NCBI RefSeq assembly: GCF_025813715.1
Contig: NZ_CP107532.1
Span: forward strand, 4,108,001-4,172,000
Source of the DNA: Methylobacterium sp. FF17
GTDB taxonomy: Bacteria > Pseudomonadota > Alphaproteobacteria > Rhizobiales > Beijerinckiaceae
Direction of reading: 5' to 3'
Length of the DNA stretch: 64,000 nucleotides
The translations under genes were made by a program, and so were the position numbers. A model generated the notes under the pieces. It was not told the origin of the DNA. It searched no databases and saw only the letters and a program-made list of their open reading frames with translations. Shown in pieces: positions 25,043 to 32,739 of the stretch (position 1 is the stretch's first letter; each line of letters begins with the position of its first letter).

Positions 25043-25237
25043 ATGAGGAAGCCGATGGAGACTGACTCGGGTGAACTCGCGTGAGCGGGTCAGACTAATG
25101 CGCTAGCAAATGTTCGCGAGCGCATTTCGACGTGGCTCACGTTCGCGGCCCTGATGGTGTTCTTCATCATCACCATTGCCTTTTGGGGATACGCGGAATG
25201 GTGGGGTGTAATGAAGCTGATCGGGCTATTCGTCTGA
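25043..25237 (+). pseudogene. Nonsense-mutated copy of the small membrane gene at 26,830
   Basis: The frame matches the intact copy at 26,818-27,012 codon for codon over 65 codons. Codon 14, CAA (Gln) in the other copy, is TGA here (25,082-25,084). Downstream of the stop the frame stays open and conserved (ERISTWLTFAALMVFFIITI), so the change is recent, or translation restarts, or the stop is read through. No good internal start codon is seen before the membrane segment. Confidence 0.65.
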
Positions 25238-25348
25238 AGAAAGAACTTCGGGTGCTACAGGCGCATTATAGCACCAGACTGCGAACTCGACGATGCCGGC
25301 AAGGTAGACGACACCAAGGATGACGGCGACGTTAAGCGTAAAGCTCAT
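25226..25348 (-). CDS. Micro-membrane protein, copy 1 (40 aa), convergent with the 25,043 gene
   Basis: The leftward ORF MSFTLNVAVILGVVYLAGIV... has one membrane helix and then the conserved core VEFAVWC and APVAP. A GAGGGAG ribosome binding site precedes the ATG. Its last 12 bp overlap, antisense, the end of the rightward frame. The duplicate at 27,001 is also intact and has the same length, with about 60% identity concentrated in the core, so the peptide is under selection. Function unknown. Confidence 0.65.
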   Translation of the reverse strand: MSFTLNVAVILGVVYLAGIVEFAVWCYNAPVAPEVLSSDE

Positions 25349-25385
25349 CCCTAGGCACTCCCTCGATCTTGTTCACAACTCACAC

Positions 25386-25408
25386 ATTGTCTGTGCGTTT
25401 CAGACAAT
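25386..25408. promoter_or_regulatory. Perfect 8-bp inverted repeat upstream of the micro-gene
   Basis: ATTGTCTG (25386-25393) and CAGACAAT (25401-25408) are separated by 7 bases. It lies 38 bp upstream of the start of the leftward 40-residue gene, in the place expected for an operator. The second copy of the cassette does not carry this repeat. Confidence 0.45.
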
Positions 25409-25665
25409 GGAACATGATGCGGAGGCGTTAACAACCTGCATATGCTTGTTGCGCGGCGACTATTAAGGATGATGCAGCGTCCGTTTACAGTGCGCTGCGG
25501 CGAAGTTCCTTTAAGCTATCTGCTCGGCCGCGCGGAACAGATCATCGATCTGGGCCGGCGTCATGCTTAGGGGATGGTCTCTGAACGCAAACGGGCGGCC
25601 CCGAAAGAGCCGCCCGCTGTCTCCAGCCACATGGACCGGAGGAGCCTATCTATTCGCTGAGGATG

Positions 25666-25715
25666 GACCGTCGGGTCAAGCCCGGCACCTGCCAGACGGT
25701 GACGCGTTGGATCAG
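25666..25715. repeat. Dispersed 48-bp repeat, copy B
   Basis: A near-identical copy of 24,344-24,393, with the motif GTCGGGTCAAGCCCGGCACC followed by TGCCAGACGGTGACGCGTTGG. A hairpin (GGGCGGC / GCCGCCC, about 25,592-25,614) lies just before it. The gap from 25,349 to 25,842 otherwise holds no convincing gene. Confidence 0.7.
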
Positions 25716-25842
25716 ACGACGATTTCGAGATCAGGCCGCATGGAGCAAACTAGGTCATGCTTCAGCCCAAACTAACTGCTTGAAGCCGTTGCGGCGGAAC
25801 GTTTATGGATCGGACAGCAGGTTGGTTGGACTGAATACTCTT

Positions 25843-26079
25843 ATGGTTGCCGTAATGCTTGCCGTGAGTGCAACACAGGTAACGGCTGCCTCCTTCAGCG
25901 AAATCCAGGCTCGAAATCGTCGCGCCATTGGCTCGATTTGTGACGACTGCACTATGGGAAAAGGTGATCCTGGACAGCGGCAACCCCGATCTTCCAAGTC
26001 GCTAGGCGAGGCTTGGCAGGCAGAGGACACCTCATCCGACGGGATAGACTTCGACCCAGCGCAGGCCCCTGATCATTAG
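25843..26079 (+). CDS. Small exported protein (78 aa)
   Basis: The N-terminus MVAVMLAVSATQVTAASFSE looks like a signal peptide with cleavage after VTA-A. The mature part has a CDDC pair (ICDDCTMGKGD) and an acidic, Ser/Asp-rich end. The start is uncertain: in-frame TTG/CTG codons upstream would add a charged n-region (RRNVYGSDSRLVGL). It could bind a metal or form a disulfide through CxxC. No family recognised. Confidence 0.5.
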   Translation: MVAVMLAVSATQVTAASFSEIQARNRRAIGSICDDCTMGKGDPGQRQPRSSKSLGEAWQAEDTSSDGIDFDPAQAPDH

Positions 26080-26130
26080 CATCAAGCTCGGATCAGCCCG
26101 ATGGTAATTCCTTGGATCAGCGTCAATTGT

Positions 26131-26295
26131 TCATACGTCGCCGTCAGGATCACGGGCCGAGCTGCGGCAGCGGACAGGTTGCTTTGTAAAAAGCCAGGCT
26201 TGAACGTTAGCATATATGGTGCTCGAAACCGCGGCCATAGTGAAGATCAGTGCAATGGTAAAAATAGTAAGTACAAGGAAATCTGAACTGATCAT
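26131..26295 (-). CDS. Small single-pass membrane protein (54 aa)
   Basis: It begins MISSDFLVLTIFTIALIFTM, one clear membrane helix, then a short polar region and a basic tail (PVRCRSSARDPDGDV). A GAGAG sequence precedes the ATG closely. It lies within the small membrane-gene island and is too short for usual gene callers. Support is the membrane helix with the positive-inside tail. Confidence 0.45.
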   Translation of the reverse strand: MISSDFLVLTIFTIALIFTMAAVSSTIYANVQAWLFTKQPVRCRSSARDPDGDV

Positions 26296-26489
26296 CTCTC
26301 AGTCTCATGGCATATGATATTTGAAGCCTTCGCTGGATCGGGCAATCGGGTCAAGGCCTTCGGTGGTGGGCCTCCTGCCGTCCTGACGCTCAACGTCGTT
26401 AAGGATGCGCTAACCAAGACGGTGACAATCGAGCGATCAGATGCTTGATAGCGGGCGTGGGCATCCAAGCCGGCGGAGGTTGAGACCAA

Positions 26490-26672
26490 ATGCCTGCTGG
26501 TGATGATCCGCTCTGGTATGACCGCGAGGAGCCCAAAGAGCCTCTTGGGCTGTTTGCCCTCATGCTGCTGGCTGTCTTCGTCGCATACGATTTCACTTAC
26601 GCAGCCTTCGTGACGCTTTTTCGCGTCGTACGAACGGGCGTCACGCTCGCATTTCGCGACACTAAGGCATGA
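26490..26672 (+). CDS. Small single-pass membrane protein (60 aa)
   Basis: A charged N-terminus (DDPLWYDREEPKEP) leads into one long membrane segment (LGLFALMLLAVFVAYDFTYA) and a second hydrophobic patch (FVTLFRVVRTGVTLAF). A GGAGG sequence lies about 11 bases before the ATG. It is part of the island between repeats at 24.3 and 27.3 kb. Function unknown. Confidence 0.5.
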   Translation: MPAGDDPLWYDREEPKEPLGLFALMLLAVFVAYDFTYAAFVTLFRVVRTGVTLAFRDTKA

Positions 26673-26829
26673 CGGCGCAGGAACCCAACCGGTGTGCGTC
26701 GCATGGCCGTGCGCGGACGGGCGTGATTTTACCGGTCGGAAGTTTGCGGCCTTTTCATTCATGTATGCGTTTCAACCCGCCGAGCGTGTTAGCTCTGCAG
26801 GTAGCCGCTGCTCGAAAATGAGGAAGCCG

Positions 26830-27012
26830 ATGGAGACCGGTTCGAGTGAATTCGCGCAAGTGGGTCAGGCTACTACGCGCACAAGTATCCGAGAACGGAT
26901 ATCGACCTGGCTTGGGTTCGCAGTATTGATGGTCTTCTTCATCGTTACCATCGCCATTTGGGGGTATGCGGCATGGTGGAGCGTAGCGAAGCTGATCGGG
27001 CTATTCGTCTAA
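26830..27012 (+). CDS. Small single-pass membrane protein (60 aa), sense partner of the micro-gene
   Basis: I prefer the second ATG (26,830) because AGGAAG lies 5 bases before it; the first ATG at 26,818 would add MRKP. The polar N-terminal half (METGSSEFAQVGQATTRTS) leads into one membrane helix (GFAVLMVFFIVTIAIWGYAA) and the end WWSVAKLIGLFV. The last 12 bp overlap the end of the leftward micro-gene. The paired copy at 25,043 is broken by a stop codon. Confidence 0.65.
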   Translation: METGSSEFAQVGQATTRTSIRERISTWLGFAVLMVFFIVTIAIWGYAAWWSVAKLIGLFV

Positions 27013-27123
27013 GGAGGCGACGCCCGGCGCTACAGGCGCTTGATGGCACCAGACCGCGAACTCGACGATGCCGGCAAGGTAGATGGATGCGGCAACAACA
27101 GCAGCGCTAAACGTGAAGCTCAT
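27001..27123 (-). CDS. Micro-membrane protein, copy 2 (40 aa)
   Basis: It begins MSFTFSAAVVAASIYLAGIV and shares the core YLAGIVEFAVWC..APVAP with copy 1. AGGAGG lies 8 bases before the ATG, one of the best ribosome binding sites in the island. It is convergent with and overlaps the 60-residue gene by 12 bp. The strict conservation of length (40 codons) and of the overlap in both copies argues that the pair is functional as a unit. Confidence 0.7.
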   Translation of the reverse strand: MSFTFSAAVVAASIYLAGIVEFAVWCHQAPVAPGVASLDE

Positions 27124-27274
27124 CCGGAGACCCTCCTGATTTTTTTCTTAACTGCAGGGTTGCGTAGTACTACGTACAATGCAACGTAAATCGTTGCTGC
27201 AGCTGCGAAACAGCTAAGCCGCGCGAGTGCAGTGCAATGATATTACCGTGCGGTGACTAAAGCCTTACGGTAAG

Positions 27275-27289
27275 GGCCGCCGGGTCAAG
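27275..27289. repeat. Dispersed 15-bp motif, variant copy
   Basis: GGCCGCCGGGTCAAG, overlapping the stop codon of the GH26-like gene. It differs from the other copies at two to three positions. Confidence 0.45.
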
Positions 27290-28370
27290 CCGCCTGCGCG
27301 CCGAACAGCTCGCGGTAGCGAGCGGCGCCCTTCGGGAACAGCGTCGGCGTGGGCGTCCAGCCCCCATTGCCGTCCGGGAGCGACTTGCCGGCGGATAGGG
27401 AGGAGCGCTGATCGGAGCGCTCGAAGTAGCACTGGAACGCCAGTCGATCTCCAAGCGCGTCGAACTGCGCCGCCATCTGCTCGATGAAGTAGGGATTGTC
27501 GCCACCGGATGCGTAGTCCTTCGGCGGGAACAGGTTGCGCAGGCCCCACTCCGTGAATGCTCGCGGCTTGCTGTGCTTGGCCGCGAAGTCGGCGAAGGCG
27601 GTCAGGCCGAACTTGCCGTTCAGGAACTTGTCCTTCCATCTCAACGCCACGTCGGTGCGGTGCTGGACATCCCAGGCTTCATCGTAGACGTCGGTGCAGA
27701 TGACATCGACCACGTCATCGCCCGGGTAGGCGGCGAACGTGTCCATGTGCATCTGCCCGAGCGTTGAGCACCATACGAACTGGAACCGAGGGTCGACCGC
27801 CCGGAAGATGCCGACGATGCGGCGCCAGTACGCGATGAAGTCGGCGGGGGTGCCCGCGAACCACGGCATCCAATTGCCGTTGAACTCCCAGCCCGGCCGG
27901 ATGTAGATCGTGTAGACCGTGCCGCCCACCGTGCGATCGAGCATGGGCTTGGCCGCCTCCGCCATCTTGCGCAGGTTGGCGTCGAAGGCTCCTGCGTTGG
28001 CTTGCTTGAACTGGCCCGCGTTGTTGCGCGGCAGGATCGGCAGGCCGAGCACGATGGTCGCCGGCGTTGCCCCGTACTTCCAGATCAAGTCCTGCCAGCT
28101 CGACATGGCGTTGAGCCAGTCGTTCGTTTCATTGGCGTTGTCGGAGATGAAGCCGGGGTTACGGCCGAGCCACTGCACGTAGGCGGGAAGCCGACCTGGC
28201 CCGGCCTGGAACGGCGCGAACACACCAAAGCGACGGAGACGGGCGGGCACGGCGGGAGCGGCGACCACGGGCGGTGGCGCGGTCAGAGCGGCAAGGCGAG
28301 CGCCGAGTTGCGCCGCCAGCGCCTCGGCTTCCGCCTTCCGTTCGGTCAGAAATGCAATCTCGTCGAACAT
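27285..28370 (-). CDS. GH26-like glycoside hydrolase on the virion module (361 aa)
   Basis: A retaining beta-glycanase-like TIM-barrel protein. The acid/base candidate is Glu162 in RPGWEFNGNW and the nucleophile candidate Glu274 in FTEWGL, the spacing and local sequence of family 26 mannanases/glucanases. The segment PGDDVVDVICTDVYDEAWD also fits. Residues 1-40 are a helical segment that may attach to the spike. There is no signal peptide, so it probably works as a virion depolymerase. It starts 2 bp after the spike gene. Confidence 0.75.
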   Translation of the reverse strand: MFDEIAFLTERKAEAEALAAQLGARLAALTAPPPVVAAPAVPARLRRFGVFAPFQAGPGRLPAYVQWLGRNPGFISDNANETNDWLNAMSSWQDLIWKYGATPATIVLGLPILPRNNAGQFKQANAGAFDANLRKMAEAAKPMLDRTVGGTVYTIYIRPGWEFNGNWMPWFAGTPADFIAYWRRIVGIFRAVDPRFQFVWCSTLGQMHMDTFAAYPGDDVVDVICTDVYDEAWDVQHRTDVALRWKDKFLNGKFGLTAFADFAAKHSKPRAFTEWGLRNLFPPKDYASGGDNPYFIEQMAAQFDALGDRLAFQCYFERSDQRSSLSAGKSLPDGNGGWTPTPTLFPKGAARYRELFGAQAA

Positions 28371-28372
28371 GA

Positions 28373-30838
28373 TCACAGCGTCCCGTAGTAGGTGCAAGCC
28401 CAAGCGGCGAGTTCCCGCTTCTCGGTCAGCGTGAGCAGACGGCTGTAGACGAGACCTCGGAAGAGGTAGGCATCCGCGTGGGCATCGTAGGCCCCGGCAC
28501 CGCGTCGAGCGCCGAGGGTCGTTGTGGTCGCGCCCACCGGAGCGGTAGAGGTCGCCGCCGAGGTGACAGCGTTGCTGCCATCCACTCGCGCGGTGGCGCG
28601 GCTGGTGCCGGCGATCACGTCCTCGATGATGATGTGCCGACCGGCGACATGGGGGACGCTGGCGTCTACCGGACCGCCGGCCGTGGAGCGGCGGGTCCGC
28701 AGCGTCGTGTCGGCCGAGACGAAGAGCTGCTCCGCGCGGTTCGTGGTGGTCGAGCTGGCGGGGTCTGCGGTGCTCACAAGGCACTGCGTTGCCGTGGTGG
28801 TGGCAAGCTCCACGATGAGCACGCGGGTGAACGAAACGTCCCCTGCGGGGTGGCCTGGCATGTCCATCCGCTGGGAGTTCGCGGAGGTGAAGCGGAGCGT
28901 CTGACGGCCATTCCGAGCCACCAGCGTGGGCCGGTTCGGAGCCGTGGCCAGAGCCACCGCCGTGGTCCCGTCCGACCCGCCCATGGTGTCCACATCGGAG
29001 CCCGTCACCGAGCGCTTGGCGGCGTCCCCGGGGTCAATCGAGTAGGCGAGGCCATCCACCACCGGCGGTGCGATGTTGGAGACGGGCTTGACCGTCTTGA
29101 TGACCGTGACGCTCTGGCCCACCGCGTTGGTCACGGTGATGGACGCCTGCGTCGGGACGATGGTGGTTGTGCCATCCCACGTGAGGAGGAAGGTCGCCGG
29201 GTTGTAGGTCACGCCGGCCGGGAGGTTGGATACCGCAACGGTCTTCGGCAGGAGGTCGCCGACGTCTGCCATCGGGTAGAGGTCGATCTGTGTGACCCCC
29301 GTCGTGAAGTTCAGCTCGGGCCCGCCACGGAGGTTCGGGCCGACGTCGCATACCCATCGCGCCGGTTGGCAGGTCTCGCCAGCCTTGGCACCGACGCGGG
29401 CAAAGTAGAGCCGGCCCGGCTTGTCGGGATTGGCGATGGTGACAGTGTCGCCGACGCGGGTGACGAACGAAGGCAAGCCGGTCCAACCGCCATCCGTGTT
29501 GCCGCCGGGTGCGAGAACGTCGTGCACCAGGGCCTCGAAGGTCTCCGCGACGGTGGCGTCGCCGAACTGATCCGCGAGGGACGGCATCGTGCGCGAGGCG
29601 GTGGTGCCGAACGCCATCTTGAGGTCAGCGGTCTCGACGAGCGGCTTGCGGTGGATGGTACCGGTCTGGCGCCACATGCGCAGCCACTCGATCGAGGAGC
29701 GGCCGCCGGTCGCGCCTGCCGACTGCCAGGACGACAGAGAATACTGCCCGGCAAAGTCGGCGACGTGGTTCGTCAGCATGAGGTAGGCGGCGCGGTCACC
29801 CTTGGACCGCATGTTGAACACCTTGGAGACGATGACGACGCCATCGATCAAGTAGTCGAAGCCATCCTCGCGCAGGCGGAAGCCGACGTTGTACCAGCCG
29901 CCATCCATAAGACCGGGGCGGACGTTCTCGGCGTTCGAGCCGATGGAGGTGGATAGGCCGCTCGTCCAGTTCTGGGCGTTGGGGGAGAGTGACTGCGGGA
30001 AGGCGTCGTTCGCTTCCCAATCGATCTCGATGTTTAACTGAGAGTTGGCCGCGCCCATGAGCTGAAGCCACAGCGTCGGGTGCCATGCCTTGTTCATGAA
30101 AGCACCGGCTTCAAGGCGAATGCGAGCCTCCATGATGCACGGGGGCCGGCAGACGAGGCGCCCGCCCGTATGGATCATGGCCGACAAGATGTCCTTGCCA
30201 TCCGTCAGCGCCTTCTCCTGGGCCGAGGCCGCGCGAGACTTGAGGACGAGAGCGCTGCCTTCGGTGGCGATGAGGTCCTGCCAAGAGGCGACCGGCTGGC
30301 CCCGGTTGGCATCGAGATAGCCTTGATGGGTCGGGCCGACGTCGTAGCCCTTGAGCGTGAGACCGCCGGCGCCGGCCGAGCGCGGCGTCTGGGCAGCGGC
30401 CGGAAGCAGATAACCGCGCGTATCGAACAGGTCGCCCTTGGGGGCCGCAGACGAGACGAACGACGGCATCGAGGCGAAGGTCATGCCGTCCGAGAGGCTG
30501 TACCCCTCGTATGCGGTCCCAGCCGCGCCGGCTGCGTTGATCGCGACGCCGCCGATGACGCTGCCGCCGGGGACCGGGACGAAGGCCGGGATCGTGCCGC
30601 CCGGGAAGACCTGGCCATAGGTGATGACGACGCCGGCGCCCGGGGCGGTGGCGAGCGTCACGGTCGCGTTGCCGAGGATGTCGACCGTCGCGCGTCCGAG
30701 CTCGGTGCCGTTGCCGTAGACGACGAACGGCGTGTTGGAGACGAGGCCGATGGCCTTGTGGATCTTGTTGCTAGCGTCACGGCTGGCCGATGAGCCGGAG
30801 CCGCCGCCGAACAGACTGAAGGGGAAGCGCTGGCCCAT
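28373..30838 (-). CDS. Large phage spike protein with glucanase-like lectin domain (821 aa)
   Basis: It begins MGQRFPFSLFGGGSGSSASR, resembling gene-transfer-agent-type spike proteins. Residues about 230-410 form a ConA-like/GH16-like sandwich including NIEIDWEAND, where Glu271-Asp273-Glu275 match the GH16 ExDxE pattern. Ig-like strands follow (about 500-590), then a C-terminal LamG-like domain (YLFRGLVYSRLLTLTEKREL at the end). It probably binds and may cut capsular polysaccharide. The ATG at 30836-30838 is preferred over the much longer upstream frame. Confidence 0.72.
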   Translation of the reverse strand: MGQRFPFSLFGGGSGSSASRDASNKIHKAIGLVSNTPFVVYGNGTELGRATVDILGNATVTLATAPGAGVVITYGQVFPGGTIPAFVPVPGGSVIGGVAINAAGAAGTAYEGYSLSDGMTFASMPSFVSSAAPKGDLFDTRGYLLPAAAQTPRSAGAGGLTLKGYDVGPTHQGYLDANRGQPVASWQDLIATEGSALVLKSRAASAQEKALTDGKDILSAMIHTGGRLVCRPPCIMEARIRLEAGAFMNKAWHPTLWLQLMGAANSQLNIEIDWEANDAFPQSLSPNAQNWTSGLSTSIGSNAENVRPGLMDGGWYNVGFRLREDGFDYLIDGVVIVSKVFNMRSKGDRAAYLMLTNHVADFAGQYSLSSWQSAGATGGRSSIEWLRMWRQTGTIHRKPLVETADLKMAFGTTASRTMPSLADQFGDATVAETFEALVHDVLAPGGNTDGGWTGLPSFVTRVGDTVTIANPDKPGRLYFARVGAKAGETCQPARWVCDVGPNLRGGPELNFTTGVTQIDLYPMADVGDLLPKTVAVSNLPAGVTYNPATFLLTWDGTTTIVPTQASITVTNAVGQSVTVIKTVKPVSNIAPPVVDGLAYSIDPGDAAKRSVTGSDVDTMGGSDGTTAVALATAPNRPTLVARNGRQTLRFTSANSQRMDMPGHPAGDVSFTRVLIVELATTTATQCLVSTADPASSTTTNRAEQLFVSADTTLRTRRSTAGGPVDASVPHVAGRHIIIEDVIAGTSRATARVDGSNAVTSAATSTAPVGATTTTLGARRGAGAYDAHADAYLFRGLVYSRLLTLTEKRELAAWACTYYGTL

Positions 30839-30843
30839 GGCGC

Positions 30844-31083
30844 TTAGCCCAGGACCGTGACGATGGCGGTGGCGGTCGTGCCACCCGCCTGGACGTCGCG
30901 CACCGCGACGTTGTCGATCTGGCCCTGACCGACCGTGGCGTAGACGGGATAAATAGAGCCGTCGTGCAGGACGAGGTTGACGATGCCGGCGGCCGAGCAG
31001 GCGATGCCGACCCCGGAGCCCGAGGAGACTGACGTTCCGGGCGTGATGGTGCGGGCAGACGTGTAGACGCCGGGAGCGGGCAT
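30844..31083 (-). CDS. Spike base-like phage protein (79 aa)
   Basis: It begins MPAPGVYTSARTITPGTSVS; the rest is beta-rich and ends GGTTATAIVTVLG. This size and the ITPG... / TTAT-IV ends resemble the spike base protein family of gene-transfer agents (RCAP_Rcc01079 type). It directly precedes the large spike gene, as in those clusters. Family assignment is by memory of the pattern, so moderate confidence. Confidence 0.6.
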   Translation of the reverse strand: MPAPGVYTSARTITPGTSVSSGSGVGIACSAAGIVNLVLHDGSIYPVYATVGQGQIDNVAVRDVQAGGTTATAIVTVLG

Positions 31084-31257
31084 GGGAGCCTCCTGGGGTT
31101 CGTAGGGATCGGAGCTGAACGGGAGAGCCGAGGCGCGACGCGGCGACGCAAAGCACGGCTTGAGCGGTGTTGAGCATTGGAGCGAAGGTGTTGAAAACCT
31201 CAGACGAAGGTCTTTGAGTTAACGAAACTTTAGCTGATTGGATTGAAATTGAGCGAC

Positions 31258-31623
31258 ATGAATACTCAGTCGCCCTTCCTATGTGATGATCAGTTTATCT
31301 TTGATCTAAATGGCATTCGCTCTGATAACCACGAATTCTGCGTCGCCGAATATAGAGGAAATCGTCCTCCTGAGTACACTGCGGAGCCATCAAGTCTTTC
31401 GCTGGTTTCCCGGAGACTTGTTCCGCTGACTGTAGCGCAGGTTATTGCAGCGCTCGCGTTTGGAGCCTCAATTGCACACGCGATGGCCCCCTACGCTGAG
31501 AAACAAGCGCCACTGGACGGGATGCACTTCTCGTTGCGGCTCACGGATGCTGATCCATACGTGGCTCCTGTCCCGTCCGGTTTGAAAGACGGTTTCAGCC
31601 TACGGTTCAGCTCTGCCGAGTAG
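31258..31623 (+). CDS. Single-pass membrane protein of an accessory gene (121 aa)
   Basis: It begins MNTQSPFLCDDQFIFDLNGI (a TTG at 31,243 is an alternative start). One membrane segment lies in the middle (LTVAQVIAALAFGASIAHAM); the N-terminal 60 residues are acidic and aromatic, and the C-terminal part is polar. Base composition is more AT-rich than the flanking phage genes and it reads against them, the usual look of a lysogenic-conversion gene. No family recognised. Confidence 0.55.
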   Translation: MNTQSPFLCDDQFIFDLNGIRSDNHEFCVAEYRGNRPPEYTAEPSSLSLVSRRLVPLTVAQVIAALAFGASIAHAMAPYAEKQAPLDGMHFSLRLTDADPYVAPVPSGLKDGFSLRFSSAE

Positions 31624-31643
31624 AGGTGACACTTTAGCCTGAA

Positions 31644-32675
31644 TCAGCCCCCCATCAGGGCGCGGACACGGGCGGGGTTAGCCTTCTCCATCTTGGCGAA
31701 GTCGGCCTCCGACATGCTGGCGAGCATCTCGAGGGTGATCTCGCTGGCCGGCGCGCCGCCGGCTGAGGAGAGCGAGAGCGAAGCGGCCTGCCCCTTGGCG
31801 ATGCGGGCGGACCTCTCGGACGGGGTCTCAGCGGGAGCGGCGGGAGCGGCCGGCTCGGCAGCCTTCGGCGCAAAGCCGCGCAGCTTGGCGAGCTGCATCA
31901 GCCGTGCGGCCGGCGACTGGCCCGCTGCGATCGCGGCCTGCGCAATGCCAAACTCCTCGTCGCGCACGGCCTGAACCGCGTCGCCCTCGGGCACGCCGAG
32001 CAGCTTCAGTTCGGCGATGCGACCGGAGAACAGGTGCTCGTAGGCCTGGGCGAACTCGGGCTGGGCCGCGATGGTCCGCTGCACGTCGCCGCGATAGGCG
32101 GTCAGGACCTCGTCGCGCTGGGTCGCCGCCGTGCGCTCGGCTGCCTCAGCCTTCTGCGCCTCGGTCATCTGGGTTTGGCCGGACGCCAGATCCCGGATCT
32201 GCTTCTCCAGGTGCTGGACATACCCGAAGATGTCCTGGTTCGGATCGGGCGGGGTCTCGGTCTCGGGCGGGGCCTGCGGAGACGCGGCGGCGGCGGGCTT
32301 GGCCGCGCCACCCTCGGTGACCATACGCAGGCGCTCTTCCATTCGCGCCAGGGTTACGCGGAACTCATCGCGCTCCCGCTCCACGGCCTTCCGACGCTCG
32401 CGCTCCTGGTGGAACGCGCCGTGCCGGACGAACTTGCCCTTGTTCTCGTCGGCGCCACCGTCCTCGACTTCCGGATCCACGACTTCGCCGGGGGACGCAG
32501 CCTCGCCGGCAGGCGCAGGAGCGGGCGTGACGGGCGCAGGACCAGCTTCGCCACCGGCGGCCGGCACAGCGGTGCTGACGGACTCCGGAGCGGCTTCGCC
32601 GCCCGACATGGCGCCCCAGGCGGCCTCCTCGTCGGCGGTGAAGGCGTCGTCGCTGTTGTTGAAGGCGTCGTTCAT
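31644..32675 (-). CDS. Phage scaffolding protein (343 aa)
   Basis: It begins MNDAFNNSDDAFTADEEAAW. It is acidic and Ala/Pro/Glu-rich with a long central coiled coil (QERERRKAVERERDEFRVTL ... MEERLRMV, about residues 92-125) and a C-terminal helical segment (MSEADFAKMEKANPARVRAL) that would bind the capsid shell. Gene order after the portal and composition support a scaffold. The ATG at 32673-32675 is chosen; the frame upstream is not protein-like. Confidence 0.78.
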   Translation of the reverse strand: MNDAFNNSDDAFTADEEAAWGAMSGGEAAPESVSTAVPAAGGEAGPAPVTPAPAPAGEAASPGEVVDPEVEDGGADENKGKFVRHGAFHQERERRKAVERERDEFRVTLARMEERLRMVTEGGAAKPAAAASPQAPPETETPPDPNQDIFGYVQHLEKQIRDLASGQTQMTEAQKAEAAERTAATQRDEVLTAYRGDVQRTIAAQPEFAQAYEHLFSGRIAELKLLGVPEGDAVQAVRDEEFGIAQAAIAAGQSPAARLMQLAKLRGFAPKAAEPAAPAAPAETPSERSARIAKGQAASLSLSSAGGAPASEITLEMLASMSEADFAKMEKANPARVRALMGG

Positions 32676-32739
32676 GGGTGTCCTCGTGACGTGAAGGGTA
32701 CGAAAGCCGGTGGGGCGCTCCCGGCCGCGCGGGGAAGGA

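Larger units (their letters stand above)
24967..25348. repeat. Duplicated small-gene cassette, copy 1
   Basis: A segment of about 380 bp repeated at 26,743-27,123 in the same orientation. It covers about 75 bp of leader, a rightward single-pass membrane gene and an overlapping leftward micro-gene. Coding parts are more alike than third positions, showing divergence under selection rather than a fresh duplication. In this copy the rightward gene has an internal stop. Confidence 0.75.
26743..27123. repeat. Duplicated small-gene cassette, copy 2 (intact)
   Basis: Second copy of the 380-bp cassette. Both its rightward and leftward genes are intact. Leader bases such as TGCGTTTCAA and GAGCGTGTTAGCT are shared with copy 1. 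Confidence 0.75.

Noticed and set aside
25442..25570. 42-codon plus-strand frame and a 17-codon minus-strand frame in the gap
   Set aside because: Neither has a ribosome binding site or a recognisable segment.
26292..26762. 156-codon minus-strand frame in the small-gene island
   Set aside because: Antisense to the 60-residue membrane gene, mixed composition and no ribosome binding site.
28478..29956. 492-codon plus-strand frame over the spike gene
   Set aside because: Antisense to the spike protein with recognisable beta-sandwich motifs.
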